The notes: generated by a model not told the origin, from the letters alone. 64,000 nt of DNA from Panicum virgatum (GCF_016808335.1 NC_053144.1:57428195-57492194); one strand, 5' to 3'. Positions 44,953 to 57,206 are shown, counted from the stretch's first letter. A program made the numbers and translations.

Positions 44953-47900
44953 ATGGGGAGGGCGCCGTGCTGCGAGAAGGTGGGGCTGAAACGGGGGAGG
45001 TGGACGGCGGAGGAGGACGAGATACTCGCCAGCTACATTGCCAAGCACGGAGAGGGATCCTGGAGGTCGCTGCCCAAGAATGCAGGTAACCGAGCAAGAT
45101 TAGGCGTATAAGATGCTTTTTTAACTCTTCTTCCCTCACATGTTCTCGATCTTCTGCCGTCTGCGTACATATATATGCATGCCTCATATATAGATATGTA
45201 GCTTTTGAATCTGTATATAATGATCTACTGGCAAGATCATGTCCACTAATAACAAAGCAAACCAGCATCTTGTTCATTTCGTCTCGTATTCTTGTGTATG
45301 TCTCTGCTGCAGGGCTGCTCCGGTGCGGCAAGAGCTGCCGGCTGCGGTGGATCAACTACCTCCGGGCGGACGTGAAGAGGGGGAACATCTCCAAGGAGGA
45401 AGAGGACGTCATCATCAAGCTCCACGCCACCCTTGGGAACAGGTAACGCCCTAATCAAAACTACTACGACCCGCTGAGAGTGAGTGTACACCCGACCCGA
45501 CTATAAAGTTCACCAGTACAGCGTAGCGTAGCCAGTCGACCCAAAAAAAAAATGCACGGTATTATATGTTAAAAAGTCCCCGGCAAATTTTATTGTCTAA
45601 AAAGAAGTCCCTGGCAGGCACAAGGGTCAACGACACAGGCTACTCCAATGAAATCTCTTCACAGTGCCTTAATAATTAGCTATATTACTCCTATATGGAG
45701 TGCTCTATATAGGTAGCAACTACTATGAGTCTAGGAGACCGAACGTATTGTTCGTACGTGCTTTAAAATGTTCATTTGATGACATACTGCTCCGATCGGT
45801 TCAAAGTTGAGACACTACACTGCATGTCACACACTGCACGTCTACATGTACACACCAGTAGCTAGTAGCAGCAGGCAACACAGCAGACACACCCACGCTG
45901 CTGGAGTACTACTATACTATAGCAGCAGGCTGGGACAGACTGCGTGGCCGAAAACATCACGATCGACCAACCATCCCTCTGTTCATTTGTTTTACAACAC
46001 TGTTCATGTCGCGTGTACGCGGGCTCTACGCACGCTCGGTCTACCGAGCCAGTGCATTTAGTTCCGGCTTGTCTGGGTTCGGTCCTTGTCGGTTTGTCAC
46101 GGCATGTGTACAGAGTACGTGTGGCAGGAGGGCGTGCTGCGTGTGCGGTTTACCTTGCCAGACAGATGCATGTGAATTCCCGAGGCCACGTATGCGTGCA
46201 TGCATGGCGTAGTAGTGCCCCGGCCGCGCGCCAGAGAGCAGAGAGCTCGTTCGTTCGTAGCGATGTTTTAACAAGGGCCAACACGCACAAACTTTTAACT
46301 TGTATGATCGACCGGCGGCTATCTTGTTCTTGCACGCCAACACGCACAAACTTTTAACTTGTATGATCGACCGGCGGCTATCTTGTTCTTGCACGCATAG
46401 CTATCAATCTATATGGAAAGAAAAGCAGCAGCACGAGGAAAGCACGATCTACGGGGTGATCTTTCTTTTCTTTTTTTTTCTTTTGAAAAGGAACGGGATG
46501 ATAGATCTTTCTCGTGTCCAAATAAAGGCTAAAGGAGATTAGAAGGCAAATAAGTCATAGTATTTGATTTGATAGCATCATTTGTTAATTATAAGCACAT
46601 TAGAATCACAAACTACACGCTCACGCATATAAGCACCTACGAGGGATTAGACCAGCAGATCTCTAGATTGACAAAGCACGTCACCCCGCCACCACAACCG
46701 GGTCCGGCCGGTCAGCGTTTCTTTTGGGAAGGGCGGCGTCAAATTAAATATAAGCACTTGCAGTTTTAACTGTATACATGCGCACAAGATCTGACGCGCA
46801 AAAGGACGGAAAAACTGTATTTATTAAAACTAAAAAACGCTGTGGAAAGTACGATATCGACCGAGCTCTATCAAAATCGCGCCCGGCTAATTAACAATCA
46901 CGCTACAGTTGATCGGAAAAAAAACTATCACGCTACAGGAAACGGAATAATTAATCCCCGCTCGGATGTACGAACGATTCTGCGCATGATTGCCTCGCAA
47001 GTGCGCGGTAGATTCAAGTACACGAATATTGAATTCGTCGGTCGATCGGGCGTCCCCGAACGCGTACGGAGCTGTGCGAGAGCTGCTGTCATGGCACTGT
47101 AACGGCGCACCGATCGCCGACGCCGTGGAGCCCCCCCACCCCCCCCCCCCCCACCCAACAGATGGACTCGGTGCAAGAGACGCGTGCCGCCACGCACACG
47201 CTTCGACGCCATTTCCCTGACGACGAGCCAAGCCAGCACCTGGATTAGCGAAATGAAGGCTTGATTAGCGGCGGGTGGCGAGCGGGAGGACCACCACGAG
47301 ATACGACCAGCGGCGGATGCACAGGGGAGCTGGGGGGCTGCAGCCCCCCTAAAGCGCGGATGCACAGGGGAGCTGTGCAGCCCCCTAAAGCAACTAATCA
47401 CATTTTAAATACTGTAACAAAAATATTAAATCTGCATATAAATTAATAATTCCATTGATTCAGCCCTCCTTGTCCCCCATCCTACCTCCTCCACTGGATA
47501 CGACGATTCAGATCGGGCACTCCTCTTAACTCCCCAAGTCAGGTCCTAACAGCGCGATCGCTCGCGGGTCCATGCCCTGAGCCAACACCTGCCGTGCCGA
47601 CCCGTCACGGTCTTCTCGAGGGCGGACGCGCGCGCTGCCCTGCCTGCCTGCCCACTTGGCCTTTCCGGCCGCCGTCTCCATCGCCGCGCGGCCGGGTCAG
47701 GGGTGCTGCGCAAAGCGCACTTCGGCCGCTGGCCGTTACCTTCATCTGTCCGTCCGTACCAGTCGCTGTCCGTGGGCCCCCCGTGGGATTAATGACGCAG
47801 CGGGCCCGGGCCAGGCCGTTAATGATTTGCGGCCTTTACGTTGACGGCACTGGCGAGGGGACGCACGGCGGAGCTTTCGATCGCTTCCAGTTCCAGGCAG

Positions 47901-49167
47901 CGGGCCATAGGCCCCTGCTGCACTGCCCGCTCGCTCTCTTTCTTTCTACGTGAAGCGTCCAAGCGATGTGCATCGGCCAGCTCCGTAGCCAGAGTGCCAG
48001 ACGACGCACCCATGACACGGATGAGTCTCCTCCGCAGTACTGCAGGGAGACTCCCCCACTGACCTGTGGCCCCCTGAATCATGGGGCCCGCAGGTCAGTG
48101 GCACCGAGTCCCTCTGCAGTACTGCAGAGGAACCGGTTCCCCCATGACACATGCATGAGCAATTGAGCATGACTGTTACGGCGCGTCACGCTGCTTTGGG
48201 CGGGCCAGTGAGACGTCGCGTTCCGTTCCCGTGCGTTGCGATGGTTTTGTTGGGCGCCCCTCTTTTTTTTTATCTTGTTCAGGCCCTGGCCGTGGCGTGT
48301 AAATAAAAAAAAATTTGTCCGGAACATGATTTGGTTTTTGCTCCGTGTCCCCGCAGGTGGTCCCTGATCGCCAGCCACCTGCCCGGGCGAACAGACAACG
48401 AGATCAAGAACTACTGGAACTCGCACCTCAGCCGGCAGATCCACACGTACCGCCGGACCTACACCGCCGGCCCGGACGCCGCCATCGCCATCGACATCAG
48501 CAAGCTGCACAGCGCTGAGAAGCGCCGCGGGGGCCGGACCCTGGGCCGCTCGCCAAAGAGCGCCGCCACCGGCGGCGGTAACAAGGCTCGGAGCAAGCAG
48601 CAGCTGCCAGGCCCCGATGACAAGCAGCCTGAACCGGCGGGGTCCGCCGAGGCGAAAGGCGCCTCCGGCCCGGTGGCCGCCGCCGCGGCGTCGGCCTCGG
48701 CGGCGTCGAGCCCGCGGCACAGCGACGGGGCGCGGAGCGCCGTGGTGGACCCGGACCAGAACCAGCCCGGCAGCAGCGTCGGCGGCGGAGGCACCAACAC
48801 GCCCGAGGGGCCCTGGAGCGAGGACGCCACCGGGCCGCTGGTGCTGGACCCGGCGATGGAGTTTGGGGGCACCCTCTGGGAGGCCGAGAGCGAGATGGAG
48901 GCCCTGCTGTCGAGCGGCAGCGATATCCACGATCCGCTTATGGGGTTCGACGCGGTGGGCGAGGCCCAGGTGGACGACCTCCTCGACATGGACTGGGACG
49001 GCTTTGCGGCCCATCTCTGGGGCCAGCCTGCCGACCAGCAGCAGAGCGACAACCAGAGCACGCTGCTCCAGCCCGACGAGCCGCAGGCCGCTGCTGCGGG
49101 CTGCAACAACCACCAGGAGCACGAGCTGGAGTCGTTCGCGACCTGGCTCCTGTCGGACTCGTTCTGA
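44953..49167 (+). CDS. R2R3-MYB transcription factor, P1/Y1 type (subgroup 7)
   Basis: Exons 44953-45085, 45313-45442 and 48357-49167, joined in frame, give 357 aa. The start [17 protein letters not shown] is the fixed N-terminus of this family. R2 (about 14-64) has regularly spaced Trp. R3 (about 67-115) runs [12 protein letters not shown] to [18 protein letters not shown] matches the subgroup 7 motif, and the C-terminus [10 protein letters not shown] its second one. P1 and Y1 switch on genes for phlobaphenes, 3-deoxyflavonoids and flavones in grasses; that target set is inferred here. The bHLH-contact signature in R3 is degenerate (DV not DL; Thr and His at later positions), as expected for a factor that works without R/B partners. 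The two intron positions are those of typical R2R3-MYBs, and intron 2 is 2914 nt. Confidence 0.92.
46278..46395 (+). repeat. 59-bp tandem duplication in MYB intron 2
   Basis: 46278-46336 and 46337-46395 are almost identical, beginning CCAACACGCACAAACTTTTA. Confidence 0.92.
47308..47496. mobile_element. hAT MITE in MYB intron 2
   Basis: 189 bp with a perfect 8-bp target duplication, GATACGAC (47300-47307 and 47497-47504). The ends are CAGCGGCGGATG and the inverse CAGTGGAGGAGG. An internal GCGGATGCACAGGGGAGCTG unit is duplicated. Related to 58184-58337. Confidence 0.85.
48028..48133. repeat. Inverted repeat in MYB intron 2
   Basis: The arms 48049-48073 and 48083-48110 pair (ACTGACCTG with CAGGTCAGT). 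CAGTACTGCAG words stand outside each arm, the right one part of a 20-bp perfect palindrome at 48111-48130. It ends about 220 bp before exon 3. It may be a small element or a structured intron segment. Confidence 0.7.
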
Positions 49168-49629
49168 GAGCTCGTTCCACCATCAAACTCATCAGGTCAA
49201 GCAGGTGCTCATCAGTTCATGTGACCAGGGCAGGCAGGCAGCTAGGTACTGCTCGTGTGAAGTTTAGCTTGTAGTTGTAGCTAGGTGCTGTTTCGTGCAT
49301 GGAATGGACTTGCTTCAGGTCAACCTGTAGACTGTAGCCTAGCTAGAGGGTTTTGCATCGCATTGCATATTTGCATGTCGACATGCATGGTGTGTTAAGG
49401 GTACCTTCAGCCAAGCAGTAGTCGGGTGGATGTAGTCCTGTGCCTTTGTGAACAGGGAGCAAAACAATCCTTCTGATGTGAAAGCAGTACCTGTGACAGA
49501 GACTCTTTCACAAAGTGAATATGCATCTTCCATCTCTGAACTGTTTCAAGCCGAATCAGCTGCGGAACGAACGCAACTCCCACTGCTCTAAACTTCTATA
49601 GTGTACGTACTTCAACAAGCAGTCCGTGA
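49168..49629 (+). other. 3' UTR and downstream flank of the MYB gene
   Basis: No other gene seen. The MYB polyadenylation site should lie here. Confidence 0.5.
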
Positions 49630-49634
49630 CCTCA

Positions 49635-50532
49635 TGATGAGGAATAAGCTCGATTTTCCGAGAGGTAAGGGTACGTTCGATTGGTGGAGATCTCGACGTT
49701 GATGATCCGATTTCAAATCAGCAAAATTCGAACCCTGCAACCGCTACACCACTGCTCCGTTGGTCATCAACCAAGCACAACTTGATTGATCTCCCCAAGA
49801 AGACTTTTCCTACAAGCGAATCAAAGAAAACAAGCAAGAAAGCGTAAACACGTAATCTGATAATTGCAAGTATGAATGAAGCGAATCACAAGAGGGGTTC
49901 AAGAACTCGATTCCAAAGGACTAATCGACATAGTGGAGGAGGTCAAGAATGGGGCCCTGGATCAATGTATAAGGACTTGTCGCCACAGATACAACAATGC
50001 AATGTCTGTTTCTCAAAGAAAAACACAAGACTAAACAAAACCCTCTCATTCTAGGCGGCGGCTACTGAGTTTATACCCTAAAGGACGTCCTAGGGTTGCT
50101 GGTGGTGGCCAAGGGGGCGTCCACCACTTGGGCCACTTGGCCCGACACGATACATGGGACAACAGCCCAAAAGACGGCGGCGCAGCGCCCCGGCAGATTC
50201 TGGACGTCATATTGTTTTGACGATTCCTGCTGACTCCTAACGAATTTGGGCCTGAAACTGGTGCCATTAGAAGCTCCTTGAAATTATCTTTCCATCCATA
50301 AATAGAACGTCCAAAACGGACTCCGTATGCGATCTGGGCGTCATTTTTTGTGCGAGCTGCTCCTGGACTCCAAGGTGGACTCGAACTTGAGTTGTTTTGG
50401 GCCTCCACCTTGGGGAATCGAACCAGATAAGCTTTGGGCCTTCTTTTCGACTTGGAAAACCTTGTTGGTCTCCTTTATCTTCATACCATTCACCATGTTT
50501 TGGCTGTATGCATACTTGTCATGTCCTCATCA
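49635..50532 (-). repeat. 3' LTR
   Basis: 898 bp. On the minus strand it starts TGATGAGGACATGAC and ends CTCATCA. Closely matches 52616-53512. Confidence 0.92.
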
Positions 50533-51651
50533 TCTTCCCCTTCTTGAAAGAAAAGTCGTCCTCGGCGCCAATTAGACTCGAAGCTGGTCCTGCAGGCTCC
50601 TTGATCGGAATGCACATGACCTTGGACAAGAAAATCCTTTTCAACTCTATCCTGCAAAAGATTAGTACTAACAAAATCTAGCATAGGAATAGATGGCATA
50701 TGAATATCAGTAGTATTGGATCCATTTAGTTTATTACAATCTTGCACAACAAAAGAAAAATTCAGATTTTCACAAATGCAAACCCGATGTATCAAATATT
50801 TTCTATTGTTGTCATATTTTCCAATAGCATGATATGTATGTCTAGAGCACCATGACAATTTAGCATGTTCAAAAAGTTGCTTCTTTAAATCACTAAGATT
50901 ACACAAAACATCAAATTCAATGTAACCCAAAATTTTTAAAGAAGATAATAGTTTTAGCTCATTCATACTACTATCAATATGATTAACATGTTTCAATTCA
51001 GCACAAGTGTGTGGTTCTGTGCTCTCATGTTCATGATCATGTAAGTCATCTCTATCAAAAAGAATATCAAGCAAATCATCTTGTGACAAAGATAAATCAA
51101 GCGATGGTTCCACTAATAGTTGCTCTATCATAGCATGATTGGTAGAAAATTTCAGCACATCTAGAGAACTCTCACCTTTCGTGAGTGTAGCATCATGGGT
51201 ATTACCTATGTCATTATTTTCAGCAGGAGTAATAGGTGCATTGTAATATTCTGAATTTGCACACAAGGTTGTGAGCTCCTCATGATCTTCCATGTCATCC
51301 TCTTGCTTATGTACATTATTCTACAAAAGGTTAGGCATAGCAAGAGAAATAATAATAGATTCTTCCTCTAAATGAGTCACCTCATCATATGAATTCAAAG
51401 AAAGATGTGCATTAACAAAATTTTCTCTCATAAGAATTTTCATGTCATCCGAAGTTTGAGGTTTATCTAATGGACTTAAACTCTCCCACCAAGATAAAGC
51501 AAAATGTCTCAAAACACTGGATGCATTTTTTTACCTTCCTCCTTGGACACATAAAGCGAGTAGTAAATATGTTATCTATGGCAAGCTCCCACTCCATGTA
51601 CTCGTCCGCACCTATACCATCATAGGTCGGTGGATATGAACAACCTGTCAT
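50490..51651 (-). pseudogene. Gag-like ORF of the LTR element
   Basis: It opens at 51651 with PPTYDGIGADEYMEWELAI, followed in another frame by LRHFALSWWESLSPLD and NSYDEVTHLEEES. This is the Trp-rich, helical pattern of plant Gypsy Gag (retrotrans_gag) proteins. A frameshift between about 51463 and 51512 and a stop at 51321-51323 break it. The C-terminal 268 codons (51293-50490) are an unfamiliar acidic region with no zinc knuckle, running into the LTR. Confidence 0.75.
50533..50545 (-). promoter_or_regulatory. Polypurine tract
   Basis: AAGAAGGGGAAGA on the minus strand, directly before the 3' LTR; the plus-strand DNA primer site in reverse transcription. Confidence 0.8.
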
Positions 51652-52602
51652 TGTTAGAAGAAAGCAAAAGACAACACAAAAATATTATCTCTATCAACTA
51701 GCAACTAGTGAGTGGTGGTGAAAGTAGAATGCAATATCTCAAGCGGCTTACCACCGTCTTGCAAGTGTTCTTACCAAAGCCAACAGGCGGCACAATCAAG
51801 TGTCAAGCTTGGGTGTAATAGTTGCAAGGTGAACCTGTGCTGACAGAAGTAATATGAGGAGTTTTGGGAAGGCACAATATGGTAGTAAGAAATATCAATA
51901 TTTCAATTCAGAATTGCAAGGCTAAAAAATAGTCCCAAGCTAGTCTATGTCGCTGGCCTAAACTCATTTGAAACCTAGTTCAAGCAAGCAAATATGACAG
52001 GACTAAACCAAGGACTCAAAGGACGCAATGCAATTCTGAAATTTCTCTTCTTTTCCTTTTTTTTTGTTTTTTTGATGCGGCTTTTAGCACCTCTTTGCCT
52101 TTTCTCTTCTGTCTTTTTTTTAAAATTCAGAACTGCAGCAAGATAATATGAATGACAAGTGCTACGAACAAAAGATTTGCACACGTGAGCAATTTAAATC
52201 TCACGGTTCATCAGCACGCTCAACTAATTCTTTACCGTAGTGAAAACAGCAAGCAACATGGAGTGCTAGATATTTTTATACGCACATACCAAAAACCAAT
52301 ATGGTCTCTCTTTTTTTTGTTTTCCTCCTTGCACAAAACAAGAACCAAACTGCTATGACGCAACACAAGGATCAAGACTTCACTCAAACTAGAATCAAAT
52401 GACCTAGACACAGCAACACAAAGACACACACGAGGGACTAAAATTCAGAAAAGCAATCCAAAAGAAAAATTGCAGCGGCACAAAGGGGTTATAGGACAAC
52501 GAAAACAAATTTTTTTAGAGCTTTTTTTTTGGACTATAGGTGCTGAACACGAATGAATCTAAAAGGGAAAAATATGATAATACCTCACGGGCAACCTGGA
52601 AT

Positions 52603-52613
52603 CTCTAATACCA
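52603..52613 (-). promoter_or_regulatory. Primer binding site (initiator Met tRNA)
   Basis: TGGTATTAGAG against the usual TGGTATCAGAG, two bases inside the 5' LTR. Confidence 0.8.
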
Positions 52614-52615
52614 CT

Positions 52616-53512
52616 TGGTGAGTACTAGGCCCGATCTTCCGAGAGGTAAGGGTACGTTCGATTGGTGGAGATCTCGACGTTGACGATCCGGCTTCAAATC
52701 AGCAAGATTCGAACCCTGCAATCGCTACACCACTGCTCTATTGGTTATCAACCAAGCACAACTTGATTGATCTCGCCAAGAAAGCTTTTCCTGCAAGCGA
52801 ATCGAAGAACACAAGCAAGAAAGGGTAAACACGCAATCTGATAATTGCAAGTATGAATGAAGCGAATCACAAGAGGGGTTCAAGAACTCGATTCCAAAGT
52901 ACTAATCGACACAGTGGAGGAGGTCAAGAATGGGGCCCTGGATCAATGTATAAGGACTTGTCGCCACAGATACAATGATGCAATGTCTGTTTCTCGAAGG
53001 AAAACACAAGACTAAACAAAACCCTCTCATTCTAGGCGGTGACTACTGAGTTTATACCCTAAGGGACGTCCTAGGGTTGCTGGTGGTGGCCAAAGGGGGC
53101 GTCCACCACTTGGGCCACTTGGCCCGACACAATACATGGGACAACATCCCAAAAGACGGCGGCGCAGCGCCCTGGCAGATTCTGGACATCATATTGTTTG
53201 ATGATTCCTGCTGACTCCTAATGAATTTGGGCCTGAAACTGGTGCCATTGTAAGCTCCTTGAAATTATTTTTCCATCCATATGTAGAACATCCAAAACGG
53301 ACTCCGTATGCGACCTGGGCGTCATTTTTTGTGCGGGCTGCTCCTGGACTCCGAGGTGGACTCGAACTTGAGTTGTTTTGGGCCTCCACCTTGGGGACTC
53401 AAACCGGATAAGTTTTGGGCCTTCTTCTCGACTTGGAAAATTTTGTTGGTCTCCTTTATCTTCATGCCATTTACCATATTTGGCTGTATGCATACTTGTC
53501 ATGTTCTCATCA
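52616..53512 (-). repeat. 5' LTR
   Basis: 897 bp. On the minus strand it starts TGATGAGAACATGAC and ends CTCACCA, two bases before the primer site. Confidence 0.92.
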
Positions 53513-53517
53513 CCTCA

Positions 53518-53793
53518 TACCTCGTTGGGTTCAGCAAGAAGAGGTAGCCGACAAACAAGCACCACGCGAGCACTCGTGTTTGTACACGGGAAACTATTCA
53601 TTGGTTGAAGAATTACGGTGTGAGCCTCTGGTTAGGTTAATTTCATGAACCGATGCCCGTTAGTGGGCCAGAATTTGCCCAAGCACCCACTTTTCCAAAA
53701 GGCCCATTGGACTCGTCTCGGCTCCTCATATACGGTTGGATGTTCCTGACGGACCATCTTCGTCTTTTGAGGTGATTTCTCTCTCTCTCTCTC
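53518..53793. other. Spacer ending in a CT microsatellite
   Basis: No gene seen. 53778-53793 is a (CT)n run at the edge of the next element. Confidence 0.5.
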
Positions 53794-56700
53794 TGTCACA
53801 GAACAGTCCAAATAATACCAATCAAGTGCAATAATTAACACTTAAACTCAAACCAGAATTACTGCACTCAACCAGTACACTCAGACCGCCTGCTGTAACC
53901 AGGATCGATTACACAGGAACTCTCGCCAAAAGACGAGCACAGATGATTACCGGCAACAAAAGCGTTTAAAGTCATTTACAACCCGAGTTTAACAGAAGTA
54001 CCAACTTAAACTACAACAAGTGTTTACAAGTCAGTTTTACAATTCAAACCTTAGAGTTCAAATGCAGCATAAAGCAATTTAGAGTTGAAAACAAACTTCA
54101 AAATACAGTACGATAACCAACGTCGCAGACAAAGACGAGCTTCACACCTTGCCCACTGATGTGAGGCTCACCTGCCCGAACTTCATGGAGAAGACGGGAC
54201 CCACTCGACCGACCAACCCGGAGGAAGCGGTTGACCGATCCACGAGGCGCAGATCTCCTCGGAGTCCTCCGGAACACATCCTGCTAAAAAAAAATACGGC
54301 AACAACAAGCCTGAGTATTCTAATAATCAGCAAGACTTACCCGTCCATGGGTATACTTAGCCCATTATCTAGACATGAAAGGCTTTTTGGCTCTGGAGTT
54401 TGTTTTGCTGAAAAGCTACTAATACTGGATCCTTACTTGCAATATTTTAGCTCAATTTAAGTTTATCAGGTACCAACTAGATTTGCCTAACATCTAGAGC
54501 ATGCATGGTTGATCACATTATCTTTTCAGATTACCACAGCCAAACATTTTCAGTTCAAAATCATTCCACTTCTTTACTACGATGTGACAGAGAGATCAAG
54601 GCTCTCATATCCGCGAGTCACGGCGAATCGATTCGATTTAACCTTGCAAGGTGGACCTAACACACACGTCACATATAGGCCCCGTCGGACCCTACGTGGC
54701 AACCCTTCACATATGCACACCGAATAACCGAACTGCCCTGCGACCCGGGACTGCTAGCCCCACCGATACCATCGAAGGGTCAGCCATGAGTTTGTATACT
54801 AGCTCCACTGGTGAAGACAGTATCAAGTCCGGCTATCGGTGCACATATGATACTGAGCTTACCGGTTTCGACTACCTCCTACTTCCGGCATGTGGTTAGT
54901 ACTGTTCAATCCTCGATCAGTAGTGCCAACAACGGTACGGTCCTCAATCGACACAGGCGGAGGCTTACTTTCCATAACTTCCATATCCATAACCAATCCA
55001 TCTCCGACCGGTCTCCATTTTTTCTTTCTTTTTCTCAAAGATTCATTCTCCAGTAACTTTTGATAAGTAACAAGACCTATATCTCGTGAGTGACAGGAAT
55101 CACTCGTCTTCTACCGAATCCTAATTAAGCATTGCAGTACTAATGACATGTATACTAGTAGAGTGACTGAGGAAACCTAGGGATCATGCATCTAAGGTTC
55201 CAATCAACTCCTAGAAACTTAAATGCACAATAATTATATAACAATTATTGAATATTGAAATTAAGGGTTATGCATCGGGGCTTGCCTTGCAGGTCAGCCG
55301 GGTTAGTGACTTCTTCGGGAGCTTGATCAACGACTTCTCCTGGCTGCGATTCTTCTGCGGAAGGCTCCTGGACCGGCTCAGCAATCAGCTCGCAGGCGAC
55401 TTCGGTTCCAGCGTCTATACGAATAAGAATATGCCATGCATGAGACTCAAGAAATGATGCAATGAAATGCAACACCCGCAACTGGAAGCATAGGCATGAC
55501 CGATAAACAACACTCTCAAAACTACGATCCAAAAGCATGGTGTAGTGCTGAGATGGGGTTTCAGTTGTTAATTTCTTTTAGCCTGAAGAGTCTCCCTAAA
55601 AGAAGACTGGAGTTGCCCTTGCTCAATTCAAGCTCAACTCTGAGGTAGATAAAAAAAATGTTCTAAACCTCAGCGGCGATTAAACAAACCTAAGCAGAAC
55701 CACCAAACAAAAGTAACAAAACTCTCCATTTCATGGTTCTATCAGATAGAGCATGAAATTACGAAGCTAATGCAACTAGTTTTGCCTTTTTAGGATTTTT
55801 CTAGGAATTTCTATGAATATTGGAAGATTTCAGTCAAATAAACAAAAAGAAAACATTAAGGGGGGCCTGACAGCCGGGCCCCACTTGTAAGTGGGAGCCC
55901 CGCTCCCAGTTCCACCCCCCCCCCCCCCCCGCCTCCCCTGTTTTGCCTGCTCGGCCCGCCGTGGCCGTGGCCGGCGCGCGACCAGGTAGGCTCGCGGCGG
56001 CACGGCCCGGTCGGAGCGCGGCAGGGGCAGCCGGGGAGCAGGGCGCGCGCATGGAGGCGGCGCAGAGGCAGGGGGGCGCGCGGCGCTGCGCGAGCCGCAC
56101 CGGGGCGGCCCACAGCAGCATAGGCGGCGGCGCGCAAGCGGCGGAGCGGCGGTCCGGCCCGGCCGTGGCCAGCCGGCGGCGGGGGTAGGGCGCGCCCGCG
56201 GCCAGGGGCCCAGGCGACCCCGGGGCGCGCGGCGGCACCGCGCGAGACCGCGCAGAGGCGGCCCGCGGCGGGCGCAGCGGCGCCATGACGCCCGCGGCGG
56301 CGTTCCGCCGGCGACGGTGAGGGATTTGCGCGGGGAAAGGGACGGGGAGTAGGAGTAAGGCATGGGGAAGCTCACGATGAGCTTCAATCGGACGGAGGGA
56401 AGTCGGAGGGTGGACATCGACGAGAGGGATGGAGCTCCAAGGTTAGGGTTAATGGCGGCCGGCCGTTGCGGGTGCGATTCCGGCCGAGGAACTGCGAATT
56501 CGGGCTCGGGGTAGGGCGTTGGAGGTGCGGGGTGAAGCGAGGAGGGTTGGGGTGCGGGGAATCGAGAGGGGGCGGCGAGCTTGGCCGGCACTAATGCCGG
56601 CGGCGAGCGGCGGCTTGCTCTGCTCCACTGTGTGCTCCGCACGAGAAAAGGAAGGGGAATGGAGAAGCGAAGATGGATTTGGCGATCGACGCGGCAGCAA

Positions 56701-57084
56701 GGGCGCTTAAGCGGTGAGGTGCTCGCCGGCGTGACGCGTGGCGACGCGGACGTCGAGATCGGCGGCACGACCAACCGGGGAGGCACAGTACCGAGTTGAA
56801 CTCGTTTGAGATAATTTTGATCAAAGTTTGACTGCCCAAAACTCCAAATTTCATATTGAAACCCGAATTTTGGCCAAAATAGAAGTCGTAGAGGAATAAA
56901 AAGTCTGCAACTTTTGTTTTGGGCGCAAGTTGATTCGAAGCTCGGATCAACGAGAAAAACATCGTCGAACACGGCTAAATCAATGCTTATCGCGCGATCT
57001 CGATTAACGCTAACGATGAACTTAAGTCCATCATTAGCGGGTTAAGCACATGGTTAGCATCGCGATTAACACTGAGGTGTTACA
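53794..57084 (-). mobile_element. Solo-LTR-like element B (same family as 20513-25121)
   Basis: On the minus strand it starts TGTAACACCTCAGTGTTAAT at 57084 and ends TTCTGTGACA at 53794. (CT)n tracts on both sides hide any duplication. Blocks shared with element A include CTTAGATGCATGATCCCTAG (near 55200), AGGCAAGCCCCGATGCATAA (near 55280) and a TATTAGAATACTCAGGC block (near 54310). 55870-56800 is GC-rich, so open frames there, including one of 380 codons, are low-complexity and not convincing genes. No pol domain or second LTR. Confidence 0.55.
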
Positions 57085-57206
57085 CACACTCTCTCTCTCT
57101 CTTTATTTGTTGCCTCGATTCAGAATCGGATCTTAGGGTTCGCAAAGTCGAGTTGCAATAGGAGCTCTTTCTTCGTCAGAAATTCAGTAGCGCATGAGTT
57201 AAGTCA

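Larger units (their letters stand above)
49635..53512 (-). mobile_element. Gag-only LTR retrotransposon (non-autonomous, Gypsy-like)
   Basis: Complete structure on the minus strand: 5' LTR 52616-53512, 3' LTR 49635-50532 (897 and 898 bp, nearly identical), and a perfect 5-bp duplication CCTCA (49630-49634 and 53513-53517). The primer site TGGTATTAGAG (52603-52613) matches the initiator-Met tRNA site with one change. The purine tract AAGAAGGGGAAGA (50533-50545) touches the 3' LTR. The 2.1-kb interior has only a decayed gag-like ORF and no protease, RT or integrase. It would need enzymes from a partner element. Confidence 0.93.

Noticed and set aside
48079..49122. 347-codon minus-strand ORF over MYB exon 3
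   Set aside because: Antisense shadow of a very GC-rich exon; low-complexity, no domain.
55830..56972. 380-codon minus-strand ORF
   Set aside because: Lies in the GC-rich part of a solo-LTR-like element; Pro/Ala/Arg-rich, no known domain.
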